DNA of 33,563 nt from a virus. The notes under the pieces are model-generated. The model saw nothing but the letters and a program-made list of their open reading frames with translations. It ran no database searches and had not been told where the DNA came from. The position numbers and the translations under genes were made by a program. Location: IMG/VR virus record IMGVR_UViG_3300030104_003193, positions 1-33,563 of that record; one strand, 5' to 3'. Below are positions 10,401 through 17,709 of the stretch, piece after piece (position 1 is the stretch's first letter; the number at the start of each line of letters is the position of its first letter).

Positions 10401-13400
10401 CTGCATACTCAAAAGTATGTAGAGATGATGGATGATTTTGATAAAAAGATGAAGGTTGCAGAAGACACATTATCAAAGACATACCAGAAAGATTTTAATA
10501 AGATACGAAAAGATTATGAAAAAGAAGTACTTACTGCATCAATGAATAAACGTGCAGCACAACAAAAACTGGGTGATACTCGCGTACAAAAGATAGATCA
10601 GTTTGAAGATGCAGCAACAACAGCAAGACAAAGATTAGCAAAACAACAAGACAATGAACTTGAACGTATACACAAAGCATATAGCAGAAAGTTTATAGAG
10701 TTACGTAATAAACAGAGAACAGTAGTTTCAGATTATACAACAAAAGCTACACAAACAAAGAAGCGGTTTGGTCTTGCACGTCAAATAAAAGCTCTTGATA
10801 AAGAATACAAAGAAGCCTATGATATGGTTTTAAACAATAAAGAAGTTGCAGAAGAACTGTTGGAACAAAAGATTAGAGCAGATAGAAAGCGTTTGTACAA
10901 TACTTTTGGAAAAGAAGACACAGCAAAAATACAAAAGATTCAAGAAGTTATAGATAATGCACAGACAAAATATAGAGCACGAATAAATAAAAGTGTAAAA
11001 GAATATAAAGAAATGCGTAAGTTTCTTGATGAATCTATTGCTCCTGAGCGTGAGGAAATGTTTGCTTTAATGGAGCGTATTGATGTAGAAGATGAAATCT
11101 ATCAACAAAAGTTAAAAGATTTATTTAATGTAGAAGACAAGTATAAAGGCAAAGTAGATATAACAATCAATGAATATGAACAGTCTCAAAAGTTGTTAAG
11201 TCAAGTAGCTAAAGCAGAACGTAATGCTTTGTATGATACAATAGCAACCCTTGAAGAAGGAGAAAAATATCAGAAGTTAAAGCAAGCTACAGATACAAAG
11301 CTAGAAAACCTACAACAGCGTATTGATGAACAGGTTGCAAAGAAAGAAGCATTACAAACTCAAAAGAGTGAGAAGGTTGCTACTACTAGAAAGTTAGTGC
11401 AGTTGTCAGATACATATGGACGAGACAATGTAAAAGATTTTTTAGCTCAAGAGTTGGGTAAATCTCCTGATGAAATAAAGTATGAAGATTTAATAGAGCA
11501 AGTGGATTTTATTCAAGAGAATATGCAAGAAGCATCTCGTCAAATATATATGGCTAAAACTTGGAAGAACATGATAAAAGACTTTTTTGTATCTCCCAAG
11601 GATGTAGAAGCATTGGATCCTAGGTGGGTAGATAACATTGATGATTTGATTCGTATAGATAAAAGTCAGCCCTATTGGGTAGCAGGAAACATAAAGCCAT
11701 TAACCATTGATACTTACAAAGAAGTTATTGGACAGTTACGAGAGCTTGATCAGAGTTTAAAAAACTATGGATTAGAACAAACAACATTACTTACTGCGAT
11801 TGTTCCTACCCTTAGAAAAGAAGCATATGTGTTGCCTTTTATTAAAAAAATGATTCAGACACAACGTGCAATGGATATGAAAGTAGAGATTGATAACTTT
11901 ATTACAAAGTCTCCAGATATGTTTGTGAACTTGGACCGAGCAGTAGATGGCACATTAGGTCTTAGGTCTACAGAACGACTTGCAAAACAGATAACAAGTG
12001 AAATAAAAAATACATTTTCTTTTGCTAAGAGTAAAGGATTGGCCGATGATGAGATGATAGATTTATTTACTCATCAGATTCGAGAAGCATTGTTTGATGG
12101 ATGGGCAGCAGACATATGGAAGAACAGTAGCAGGAAAGTACAAACGTCTTTTATAGAAAAGTATATGACAAAAGTAATCCAAGACGGTACGCCTATCATA
12201 AATGATATGGATGGATTTGTTATAGATTTATACAATAGCAACATTTTAAAAAGCAATACGTTTGAATCTATCGAAAAAAAATCACGCGAGGTATTAAACA
12301 AAATCTCTTCTAAGTTTGCAGAAGAAGGAATGACAAAAGAACAAGGCAAAGTGTTTGAGATGTTGGAAAAGACTTTGCTTTCCGAAGAAGGTTTAATATT
12401 AGATATGCGTAAACAGTATCTGAATAATCTTACATTGCGCAGTGATGGTGTGATGGATGGATTGTTTACGCAACAGATAGAAAGTATTAATGACTACTTT
12501 GGAAGGTATGGTTTAAACAATGAAACTATGCTTGAGAATGTAAAGAGAATGGAACCTCGATTAAAGTACATGGGAGCTAGGAATATTGGTGTAATCTATG
12601 GAGACATGCATCAAAAAATGATGAACGAAGTAGTAGAGATTGCAAACAATACAAAGGGAAAACGTTTTATATCTGAGTTGCAGACACGTTTTGCAACAGC
12701 CAAAAATCCACAGTCTAACTTTGCAGGGTACTACTTTGCTGATGCAGTAAATGTTACAAGACGTTGGTCTATTGCAAGAATGTTGGGTGGTGTTTTAGAA
12801 CCAAGTACAAAGTTTTTTGGTATGAACCGAATGACAGCTCCATATTTATTTTTTGCGGCATTGGGTTCTGGTTCAATGAAAGCAAGTACAGCAGCAAAGT
12901 TTACAGCTTTAGCAACGGGAGGTGGGCTGGTTCCTCTTCCTATTGTTACTGCCGCAGTACGCAAACTAGGTAACAAATCTTTTACAGGTTTTATAGATTC
13001 TAATAAAGTAATGCTTGCTCCTGCTGAAGAAGTATTGATTAGACAATCAGATGGTGCAGTACGAAACATGACAGCAGGTGAGTTACGTGAAATAATGTTG
13101 AATGAAGGTGTGATGTATTCACGTGCAGATGCTGACTTCCTTGATACACAGTTTAATCGTTTGTTGATTGATGCAGGTATAACTGTAGATGGATTGGCTC
13201 GGTATTACAACCATCCAAAATCGTTGGCACGTAAGATATATGACAACTTATCTCCATCAGGTAAGAACTTGTGGGCTGAGTTTGCTAAGTTCCAAGATAC
13301 AGAGATGCGTAGATATGTGTTTATGCAAGCTCTGAAAGATGGAGAGAGCATACCTAATGCTGCTGAGAAAGCCAGACGTTCTATGTTGGACTATGGTTCA

Positions 13401-14474
13401 TTATCTGATATTGAAAAGAACATGTATTTTAGACAGATATATTTTTATAGTTTTATGCGTACGATGGGTGCAGAGACTATTAATGCGATTTATCGAGGTG
13501 TGTTGGGAGATAACTTTAATCCTGCGATGGGATTAATAAAAGCACAAAGCAGATTAAATCAAGAAACAGAAGATAGAGCAATGTCTATGCAAACGGATTC
13601 TCGTATCTATAATCTTTTTAAAGGAGGTGCAGAAGGTCAGAGCTCTTACATGGGTGGTCCGGTTAATCCATCTGTGTCTATGTTTGATTTAATGTCACGT
13701 GCTACATTAATGATGACAGCAGGTATACAGTCAATGACTAGAGAACAACAAGATTTTGAAATGTCATTGTTGGATTCAGTCAGTGCAGCACTTTCAGCTA
13801 CAGGTACAAGTGCAGGTGAAACTTATATAAGTGGGAATCCATTTTTAAGTATACTTATGGAAGGGTATCGTGCAAGTAAAGAAGAACGTCCTATACCTTT
13901 TCCATCAGAGTTACAATACGAAGCAGATAAAAATGGAAATATGTTAGAGGTTATAGAACAGTATGGATTGGAGCCTAGACACAGAACAGCAGGAAGACCA
14001 TTAACTACATCTCCTGTACGAGACAAAACAACGGGTGAGATTTTGTATCCGGCAGGAACATACTTTGATTTTCCTAGAACATCTAAGGGATTGGATGAAG
14101 GATACAATCTATATCTTTGGCAACGTGTTGTAGGATTAACAGCCTTTGCAGAAGTATTTTCACGTTCAGGTCTAGCTCCTGCTGCAATGACACGTTTTCA
14201 CAAAGACACATTGCGAGCATCAATGGCATCTGCAAGAGATCCTAGGATGGAAGGAAGAGAAGGTGAAGTTCGTATTCCAATGGAATCTGTGTATACAAAA
14301 ACTTTAAATCAACAAGACCTTGATATGCGTTCGAATATAGTTTATGCATTATATATGTTGGGTTTGGCTACACCAGTAAAAGCAACAAAACGAAATGTCA
14401 TAATGGAAAGATTATTGAGAAATGCCCAAAAGCAGATTAAACAAACAGAAGATAAACTTAATGAACAGAGATAA
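7482..14474 (+). CDS. Giant internal virion/ejection protein, 2330 aa
   Basis: This single gene takes about 21% of the genome. The N-terminal 300 residues are charged and helical. Residues around 340-390 contain hydrophobic segments (PTMAMSLATELPIPITPLG). About residues 880-1290 form a long Lys/Glu/Gln-rich coiled coil with repeated 'DF.KK....E.TL....QKD...I...Y' patterns. A later stretch (about 1760-1840) is hydrophobic and Gly/Ala-rich (LFFAALGSGSMKASTAAKF), a possible membrane-interacting part. I found no lytic transglycosylase, polymerase or peptidase motif by eye. Its place after two helical virion genes matches T7 gp16, the largest ejected core protein, though it is nearly twice that size. 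An alternative is a large polyvalent-type virion protein. The helical region could also measure length. Confidence 0.62.
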   Translation: MAETSVEIYRRKLRELEDKRLKDEIGDFEYFSELDVLRKRLQEEQISETQLDYTPGEKEREYYFDVLGKLEGQGAANLYGERFEKMGMDPSEAFAKGKEKIAADTKKIRYGTGEFIEPLPSTFAVSDIVDPVKGLIKDPATGKVRKATTGEMVSSALFERQRKPTKLTTEEARYQFERDTEKFRKDLTTKAKLKKIGAGRGVQNLNLITLSPEEEEEIEQAVKERGPLTRLDVSRQPDSPAVIMETPLDYGLRLINTLSAVAEPAVKILQEGYRARQNARLYFRTGNLETMPKAKTRKGAGFKETEIEGTGGQILTNMLTGQGVFDRTQAQMLPPDEKASGIDYFMTQGTLPTMAMSLATELPIPITPLGIPGVGKAIKYPFRAFQSAAARAEIDLALRSAETKLTAKDLQTQIKVQGGTADTPTLRKKAAEVIGDQYGTHENARHLIKTKGPRELVFRDDFANQSTSYVEEIFKGASEVEIEDVYKVFDKMEEVFSGAVVGGKNEKIILRRVKQVANDTRDNMFTGKKPVRDEGIIKRAINRSKMEDLNVWNKARESGIPPEFSKTFDETYDILELQKHQQLTPDELIKLGKNFNILDEAGLLSFRKSVIEGKHIYAAVRNAVSDVMRDNFLKNVPDDMIYVGQNVAVSYKKATNKSLMDKFTKQVQPYFEETQEGILESFAAQKILRLQSRKGFELPSSLQEKVAQLANGVEVKLHPIESQYLTNVIKEEFALDLLDGVRIKTGTLTGQLAEVPRGALRQTLIKSGQAPTTSVIWGKSIANSIRLLLTKGGDYSQATGGRISQWFKVLSDDVPAPMRQLSTSVSRAHGAATDKVGAALQPPSGVRPEQHFQDTFNRYEQEAMDINLQRIEGNIRTGEELAIDSTARSEFVGEIDFSKQYAPRIESLIETRQSLMDDAFAKESERLVSNFENRLETSKRTLSQKHQKDLDRIERDYSREFLRNKSSVRKMRELHTQKYVEMMDDFDKKMKVAEDTLSKTYQKDFNKIRKDYEKEVLTASMNKRAAQQKLGDTRVQKIDQFEDAATTARQRLAKQQDNELERIHKAYSRKFIELRNKQRTVVSDYTTKATQTKKRFGLARQIKALDKEYKEAYDMVLNNKEVAEELLEQKIRADRKRLYNTFGKEDTAKIQKIQEVIDNAQTKYRARINKSVKEYKEMRKFLDESIAPEREEMFALMERIDVEDEIYQQKLKDLFNVEDKYKGKVDITINEYEQSQKLLSQVAKAERNALYDTIATLEEGEKYQKLKQATDTKLENLQQRIDEQVAKKEALQTQKSEKVATTRKLVQLSDTYGRDNVKDFLAQELGKSPDEIKYEDLIEQVDFIQENMQEASRQIYMAKTWKNMIKDFFVSPKDVEALDPRWVDNIDDLIRIDKSQPYWVAGNIKPLTIDTYKEVIGQLRELDQSLKNYGLEQTTLLTAIVPTLRKEAYVLPFIKKMIQTQRAMDMKVEIDNFITKSPDMFVNLDRAVDGTLGLRSTERLAKQITSEIKNTFSFAKSKGLADDEMIDLFTHQIREALFDGWAADIWKNSSRKVQTSFIEKYMTKVIQDGTPIINDMDGFVIDLYNSNILKSNTFESIEKKSREVLNKISSKFAEEGMTKEQGKVFEMLEKTLLSEEGLILDMRKQYLNNLTLRSDGVMDGLFTQQIESINDYFGRYGLNNETMLENVKRMEPRLKYMGARNIGVIYGDMHQKMMNEVVEIANNTKGKRFISELQTRFATAKNPQSNFAGYYFADAVNVTRRWSIARMLGGVLEPSTKFFGMNRMTAPYLFFAALGSGSMKASTAAKFTALATGGGLVPLPIVTAAVRKLGNKSFTGFIDSNKVMLAPAEEVLIRQSDGAVRNMTAGELREIMLNEGVMYSRADADFLDTQFNRLLIDAGITVDGLARYYNHPKSLARKIYDNLSPSGKNLWAEFAKFQDTEMRRYVFMQALKDGESIPNAAEKARRSMLDYGSLSDIEKNMYFRQIYFYSFMRTMGAETINAIYRGVLGDNFNPAMGLIKAQSRLNQETEDRAMSMQTDSRIYNLFKGGAEGQSSYMGGPVNPSVSMFDLMSRATLMMTAGIQSMTREQQDFEMSLLDSVSAALSATGTSAGETYISGNPFLSILMEGYRASKEERPIPFPSELQYEADKNGNMLEVIEQYGLEPRHRTAGRPLTTSPVRDKTTGEILYPAGTYFDFPRTSKGLDEGYNLYLWQRVVGLTAFAEVFSRSGLAPAAMTRFHKDTLRASMASARDPRMEGREGEVRIPMESVYTKTLNQQDLDMRSNIVYALYMLGLATPVKATKRNVIMERLLRNAQKQIKQTEDKLNEQR

Positions 14475-14476
14475 AC

Positions 14477-14857
14477 ATGGAACACTACAAGCTATTAGAA
14501 ACATATGATGAGCAAGTTGGGACCAGTTTTGTTGGGTTTGATTTACTTCCTACTCAGCGTTCGTATCGAGCCTATCCAACATTGAGTGGTACATTGTCTG
14601 CGTTGTGGATATACGGTGATAGTTTGAGTGGAGCCAACAGTTTGACAGTGCGTGTTACTGAAGACACAGATGGAGACAAGTGTATTATTGGAGACACACA
14701 GGTTGGATTGTCAGCAGGTATAACAACAGCAACAATGACAAGTAGTGTAATCAAGATTGAGATTGACGTAGCAGATACATGGCCAACAAAGGTATGGGTA
14801 AAGACAGACACAGGAACAGTCAACGTGCGTGAAGTCAAGATAACCTGGAGAGTGTGA
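14477..14857 (+). CDS. Small beta-rich virion protein, hypothetical, 126 aa
   Basis: Not recognised as a named family. The sequence alternates Thr/Val/Ile strands with short turns (LTVRVTEDTDGDKCIIG, then TATMTSSVIKIEIDVA and VWVKTDTGTVNVREVKI), which suggests a small beta-sandwich domain of the carbohydrate-binding or structural type. It starts 2 nt after the giant ejection gene and ends with an ATGA-type overlap with the next gene, so it is in the structural operon, close to the fibre genes. A minor tail or fibre-connecting protein is likely. Confidence 0.55.
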   Translation: MEHYKLLETYDEQVGTSFVGFDLLPTQRSYRAYPTLSGTLSALWIYGDSLSGANSLTVRVTEDTDGDKCIIGDTQVGLSAGITTATMTSSVIKIEIDVADTWPTKVWVKTDTGTVNVREVKITWRV

Positions 14858-15129
14858 TGACAATCCCTAGTAATGTAGATGCGTTTGGTAGTAGCTCAGG
14901 AGCTTTTGGCACAGGCAATATAGCAGAAGATGTCAGTACACAAATCAATGGTGTTACACAGACATTCGTCACTGCTCAGGCATTTAATACAGACAGTTTG
15001 GTGATATATTACAATGGAGTGAGACAGAGAACAGGGGTAGAAATCACTGTAGTCGATGCTCGAACATTCACAACAACATTTATACCTGCATCTGGTACAA
15101 CATTAGTTGCAGAGTATCAGCCTTTATAG
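14854..15129 (+). CDS. Small fibre-associated protein, 91 aa
   Basis: The first half is Ser/Gly/Thr rich and polar. The second half has the pattern SLVIYYNGVRQRTG, then a strand, then TFIPASGTTLVAEY. This 'v.yNG..q..g..y.v.......f...P..g..v.v.Y' layout is a common small beta domain at the ends of phage fibre and baseplate proteins. The last 60 residues of the next gene product have the same layout (VYRNGLLLKQ to YYVVRYW), so the two neighbours share a domain. The start overlaps the upstream stop by 4 nt. Probably a short fibre or fibre attachment protein. Confidence 0.58.
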   Translation: MMTIPSNVDAFGSSSGAFGTGNIAEDVSTQINGVTQTFVTAQAFNTDSLVIYYNGVRQRTGVEITVVDARTFTTTFIPASGTTLVAEYQPL

Positions 15130-15137
15130 GAGAATCC

Positions 15138-16007
15138 ATGGCTATTCAACTCGTCCGCGATCAGTTAGTAAACTCTATTATCAATGTAGACAAACTTGAT
15201 AATGGTGCAGTAGCGTTTGCTAAACTTTTATCATCTGACATCGAAACTAACCTTGCAAGCTCAGCGTCTGCTACTAAGATTGCTACTGCTGCTGCAATCA
15301 AAACTTATGTAGATGCTCAAGTACCAGATACCTTCCAAGGTGGAGACGGTATCGCTATTGATTCATCTGGAGATCCGGATGTAATCTCTGTTGATCTTGC
15401 GACTAATCCTGGTATGCAGTTTACGTCTAATAAGTTGGACCTTAAACTTAAAAGTGAATCTGGCGGTAGTCTTACAAAAGATACAAACGGATTGTACATT
15501 GCTAATAATGCAATCGCAAATGCAAAACTGGCCAACTCTACTATTTCTGGTAAGGCTCTTGGTGCAAACCTTGATTCTTTGAGTGCCGGTGATGGTATCT
15601 CTATGACAGCATACAATGGTTCTGCTGCTGTTTCTAACCTTACAGTTGATCTTGATGGTGCTACTCTTGCCAAAGGTGGAAGTGGTCTTAAGGTTGCTGA
15701 CACAGGAATCGGGACTGGTCAACTTGCCAACTCTGCTGTAACTATTCCCAAGGTAGCTTTTGCTCCACAACTTGATCCCCTTACAATCCAAGCATCTACA
15801 GTAGCATACAATCTTTCTACTGAAGTTGGATCTGGATGGGAAGCAGGAGTTGCTGTATATCGTAATGGTCTTTTGCTAAAGCAGGTAGGGTCTTCTCCTT
15901 CTGATCTTGATGAATATACTGTTGCTTCTTCCGGTGGAAATACTACAGTAACATTTGGTGGACAACCATCTACAACTGATTACTACGTTGTACGTTACTG
16001 GGCGTAA
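15138..16007 (+). CDS. Tail fibre protein, 289 aa
   Basis: Repetitive fibre-type sequence. Two imperfect units of about 65-75 residues each carry a GDGI motif, a VDL(A/D) strand, a short (G)L.(I/V)A stretch and then an I...(K/Q)LANS.(I/V) motif (residues about 70-140 and 152-206). The N-terminus (LVRDQLVNSIINVDKLDNGAV) is a typical short helix plus strand of phage fibres. The C-terminal 60 residues form an 'NG...Y.V...T..F...P....VV.Y' domain shared with the preceding gene. It should assemble as a trimeric fibre that contacts the host surface. Start context is AGGAGAATCCATG. It is the last gene before a strong terminator. Codon use favours CTT, GCT and ATC, unlike the upstream ejection genes. 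Confidence 0.75.
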   Translation: MAIQLVRDQLVNSIINVDKLDNGAVAFAKLLSSDIETNLASSASATKIATAAAIKTYVDAQVPDTFQGGDGIAIDSSGDPDVISVDLATNPGMQFTSNKLDLKLKSESGGSLTKDTNGLYIANNAIANAKLANSTISGKALGANLDSLSAGDGISMTAYNGSAAVSNLTVDLDGATLAKGGSGLKVADTGIGTGQLANSAVTIPKVAFAPQLDPLTIQASTVAYNLSTEVGSGWEAGVAVYRNGLLLKQVGSSPSDLDEYTVASSGGNTTVTFGGQPSTTDYYVVRYWA

Positions 16008-16020
16008 TCAAACTATAAGT

Positions 16021-16054
16021 CCTCTCCCATCATAATGGGAGGGGCATTTTTTTT
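16021..16054 (+). terminator. Rho-independent terminator after the tail fibre gene
   Basis: CCTCTCCCAT and ATGGGAGGGG form a 10-bp stem with one G-U wobble and a 4-nt loop, followed closely by eight T's. It lies 14 nt after the fibre stop and ends the structural operon before the lysis block. Confidence 0.88.
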
Positions 16055-16066
16055 ATGAGGTTTGTC

Positions 16067-16300
16067 ATGGATAAAGAGAAACTAATCAGTTTAATCTTGG
16101 GACAAGGTGGCGCAACAGTATTGGCATGTGTTGCGCTTTGGTATATATCTCAGTTGTATGTTGAACAAATAAAGACTATGATGGAAAAGTGTGATGGTGA
16201 TCGAATCATGTATCAGCTCCACATTGAAAAGCTATCATTAAAACTTGATGATATATCAACAGATATAAAAGTGATTAAAGATGCCCAAACAGATAAATAA
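16067..16300 (+). CDS. Putative holin-like single-span membrane protein, 77 aa
   Basis: There is one clear transmembrane segment (about residues 14-30, ATVLACVALWYISQLYV) after a short charged N-terminus. A charged helical, likely coiled-coil tail follows (HIEKLSLKLDDISTDIKVI). Size, topology and position just upstream of a lysozyme-type amidase suggest the holin or a holin-associated protein that controls timing of lysis. I chose the start at 16067, which has AGG 7 nt upstream, over the in-frame ATG at 16055, which directly follows the terminator T-run. A spanin-like role is possible but there is no lipobox or proline-rich stretch. Confidence 0.6.
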   Translation: MDKEKLISLILGQGGATVLACVALWYISQLYVEQIKTMMEKCDGDRIMYQLHIEKLSLKLDDISTDIKVIKDAQTDK

Positions 16301-16592
16301 AAAGAACATGAAGTGTAACTCTCCAAGAGCATTGCGTAAAGGAGAACCTGGATATGGCAAGAAGAAGAAGGTAGTATTGGGTTGTAAGTCCGGAAGACAA
16401 AAGCTCATAAAGTATGGAGCAAAAGGATACGAACATAACTATTCAGATTCTGCAAAAAAATCTTTTCGAGCACGTCATAACTGTTCATCTAAATCTGATC
16501 AAACTACAGCAGGTTATTGGGCTTGCAAAGATCTTTGGCCTAGTGGTAAAAAAACAAAAAGACCTGGTGCAAAGAAGAAGACAAGGAGATAA
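16281..16592 (+). CDS. Small basic Cys-containing protein, 103 aa
   Basis: Lys/Arg-rich throughout with a KKTKRPGAKKKTRR tail. The core (YSDSAKKSFRARHNC, then KTTAGYWACKDLW-like residues) resembles, from memory, a small protein family common in marine and freshwater phages in which a 'FRARH.C' and a 'T.AGYW.C' motif recur. The role is not known to me. The four Cys residues (CNS, LGC, HNC, WAC) could bind a metal or form disulfides. The start is ambiguous: ATG 16281 overlaps the upstream gene by 20 nt, while ATG 16308 gives an N-terminus MKCNSPRALRKG that looks more like the family. It is the first of three Lys-rich small genes in this block. Confidence 0.65.
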   Translation: MPKQINKKNMKCNSPRALRKGEPGYGKKKKVVLGCKSGRQKLIKYGAKGYEHNYSDSAKKSFRARHNCSSKSDQTTAGYWACKDLWPSGKKTKRPGAKKKTRR

Positions 16593-16593
16593 G

Positions 16594-16764
16594 ATGGGTT
16601 GTGGATGCAAAAATAATATGTCTAACAAATATGGGGGATCCATGTACGGTAAAAAAACTAACAAAAAAAATCCTAAAGCATACAGTACAATAAAGGTACG
16701 CAAAGGTGGAATGAAGAAACCATCTGCGAAAGGTTTTCGTGGCTACAGTTACAGAGAATACTAA
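16594..16764 (+). CDS. Small basic Gly/Lys/Tyr-rich protein, 56 aa
   Basis: The start at ATG 16594 has an excellent AAGGAGAT site 3-10 nt upstream and follows the previous stop by 1 nt. The protein begins with a Cys-Gly cluster (MGCGCKNN) and is rich in Lys, Gly, Tyr and Ser (YGGSMYGKKTNKKNPKAY), with no hydrophobic segment. It could bind nucleic acid or be a minor virion protein. I do not recognise the family. The longer ORF that contains it (from 16414) overlaps the basic protein upstream and has no ribosome site, so it is not used. The stop overlaps the next ATG by one base. Confidence 0.62.
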   Translation: MGCGCKNNMSNKYGGSMYGKKTNKKNPKAYSTIKVRKGGMKKPSAKGFRGYSYREY

Positions 16765-16946
16765 TGCCAAAGATTGATATAACTCCTGCATCATGGGTGC
16801 AGATTTTTGCTTTGATTGGTAAACTTGTAAACTATGCTCAAGGTGGTTTTACTCCCAAAGAAAAAGAAGAACTTGTTAAGGATCTTCTTGAAGTGTTGGG
16901 TGTGTTGGCTGCTGACATTGGCGAGGACTTTGATGCCGAGAGGTAA
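16764..16946 (+). CDS. Small hypothetical helical protein, 60 aa
   Basis: An unrecognised 60-residue protein. It has a mildly hydrophobic helix (SWVQIFALIGKLVNYAQGG) and then an acidic amphipathic helix (PKEKEELVKDLLEVLGVL) ending in acidic residues. It is wedged between two lysis-block genes, shares a base with the upstream stop (TAATG) and overlaps the amidase start by 14 nt, so it is probably co-translated with them. The hydrophobic helix is too polar for a confident transmembrane call. A holin partner or antiholin is possible from position, but the sequence gives no proof. Confidence 0.55.
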   Translation: MPKIDITPASWVQIFALIGKLVNYAQGGFTPKEKEELVKDLLEVLGVLAADIGEDFDAER

Positions 16947-17361
16947 GCGTGCTATACGTAGAATCATTATCCATCATAGTGCAAGTCCAGTATCTACAAC
17001 AGTAGAAGATATTGACAAGTGGCACAAGGCTCGTGGTTGGCGTGGTATAGGTTATCATTTTGTATGTCTTGAGGATGGCTCGATTGCTACAGGAAGACAT
17101 ATAAACAAACGTGGTGCTCATACAAAAGGTGAAAACTATGACAGCATTGGACTTTGTATAACAGGGAACTTCCAAGATTATCATTGTCCCAAACCTAGGT
17201 TTGATAAGTTAATGGCTTTTGTTGGTGAGCTCATTGAAAAATATAAGTTATCTTGGGACCATGTATTTTATCATAAGCAGTTTGGTAACACAGCATGTTG
17301 TGGGCATTTTCTTATTGAGCAGATAAAGCAGCATAAGAAAGGAAGATTTGGTCAATGTTAA
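16933..17361 (+). CDS. N-acetylmuramoyl-L-alanine amidase (endolysin, Amidase_2/T7 lysozyme-like), 142 aa
   Basis: This enzyme cleaves the bond between N-acetylmuramic acid and L-alanine in peptidoglycan to release progeny. The zinc site is visible: IIIHHSA (H14/H15) at the N-terminus, then H114, T120 and C122 in YHKQFGNTACCGHF. These match the His, His and Cys ligands of T7 lysozyme, although the usual Pro after the Cys is replaced by Cys. GIGYHFV (Y41) and SIGLCITGNF are also family signatures. The length (142) is close to T7 lysozyme (151). The start is placed at ATG 16933 because upstream in-frame sequence overlaps the previous gene out of character. It has no signal peptide, so it needs the holin. 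In T7 the homologue also inhibits RNA polymerase, but no phage polymerase is present here. Confidence 0.88.
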   Translation: MPRGKRAIRRIIIHHSASPVSTTVEDIDKWHKARGWRGIGYHFVCLEDGSIATGRHINKRGAHTKGENYDSIGLCITGNFQDYHCPKPRFDKLMAFVGELIEKYKLSWDHVFYHKQFGNTACCGHFLIEQIKQHKKGRFGQC

Positions 17362-17639
17362 AGAAGTTTTTAAAAAGTCATCTTGCACATGGTGAGTTAA
17401 AGAAGGTTGCTATACGTGCAGGTATACATCAGAACAGTGTCTATGCGTGGGTGAAGGGTCGCAACCAACCATCGGTTGTGTCTCTTATATGGTTCTTTCG
17501 TGCTTTGTCTCAACTGAAAGATAAAGATTATGTGTTATTATGGATAGAGTATTTATTTGTTTTGGAGGGTAGTAAGGATGCCAATAAAGAAGTACAAGAG
17601 TGGTTACAAAGCCAAAGGGAAAAAGACCAAGATACGTAA
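17355..17639 (+). CDS. Helix-turn-helix-like protein, 94 aa
   Basis: Residues about 14-45 (ELKKVAIRAGIHQNSVYAWV followed by KGRNQPSVVSL) match the helix-turn-helix layout of XRE/Cro-like proteins, including a basic residue before the recognition helix and a 'g...P....l' continuation. The C-terminal half is helical with WIEYLFVLEG. It overlaps the amidase by 7 nt, so it is expressed late. It may be a late regulator or act on operators in the control region (24840-25552), but no direct evidence links it to those sites. Its last 62 nt also encode, in another frame, the start of the Lys-rich peptide at 17578. Confidence 0.6.
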   Translation: MLKKFLKSHLAHGELKKVAIRAGIHQNSVYAWVKGRNQPSVVSLIWFFRALSQLKDKDYVLLWIEYLFVLEGSKDANKEVQEWLQSQREKDQDT

Positions 17640-17673
17640 AAAGTCTCAGGGGAAACGAGCTAAGAAAGCATAG
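17578..17673 (+). CDS. Very basic 31-residue peptide
   Basis: A short ORF with ATG at 17578, preceded by GGAGG 9 nt upstream, ending at TAG 17671-17673. About half of the residues are Lys or Arg (KSGYKAKGKKTKIRKK and a KRAKKA end). It overlaps the HTH gene by 62 nt in the +1 frame and then continues beyond it, so it fills space that otherwise has no gene. Composition resembles the two Lys-rich proteins at 16281 and 16594. It could be a DNA-condensing or virion-packaged peptide. It is too short for a firm family call. Confidence 0.5.
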   Translation: MPIKKYKSGYKAKGKKTKIRKKSQGKRAKKA

Positions 17674-17709
17674 GTGTGTTACAAATAAATACACACACAC
17701 TGGTGCATT

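Noticed and set aside
15317-15791. Two long minus-strand ORFs of 128 and 142 codons
   Set aside because: They lie antisense to the fibre gene, whose repeats produce open antisense frames. No ribosome site or recognisable motif.
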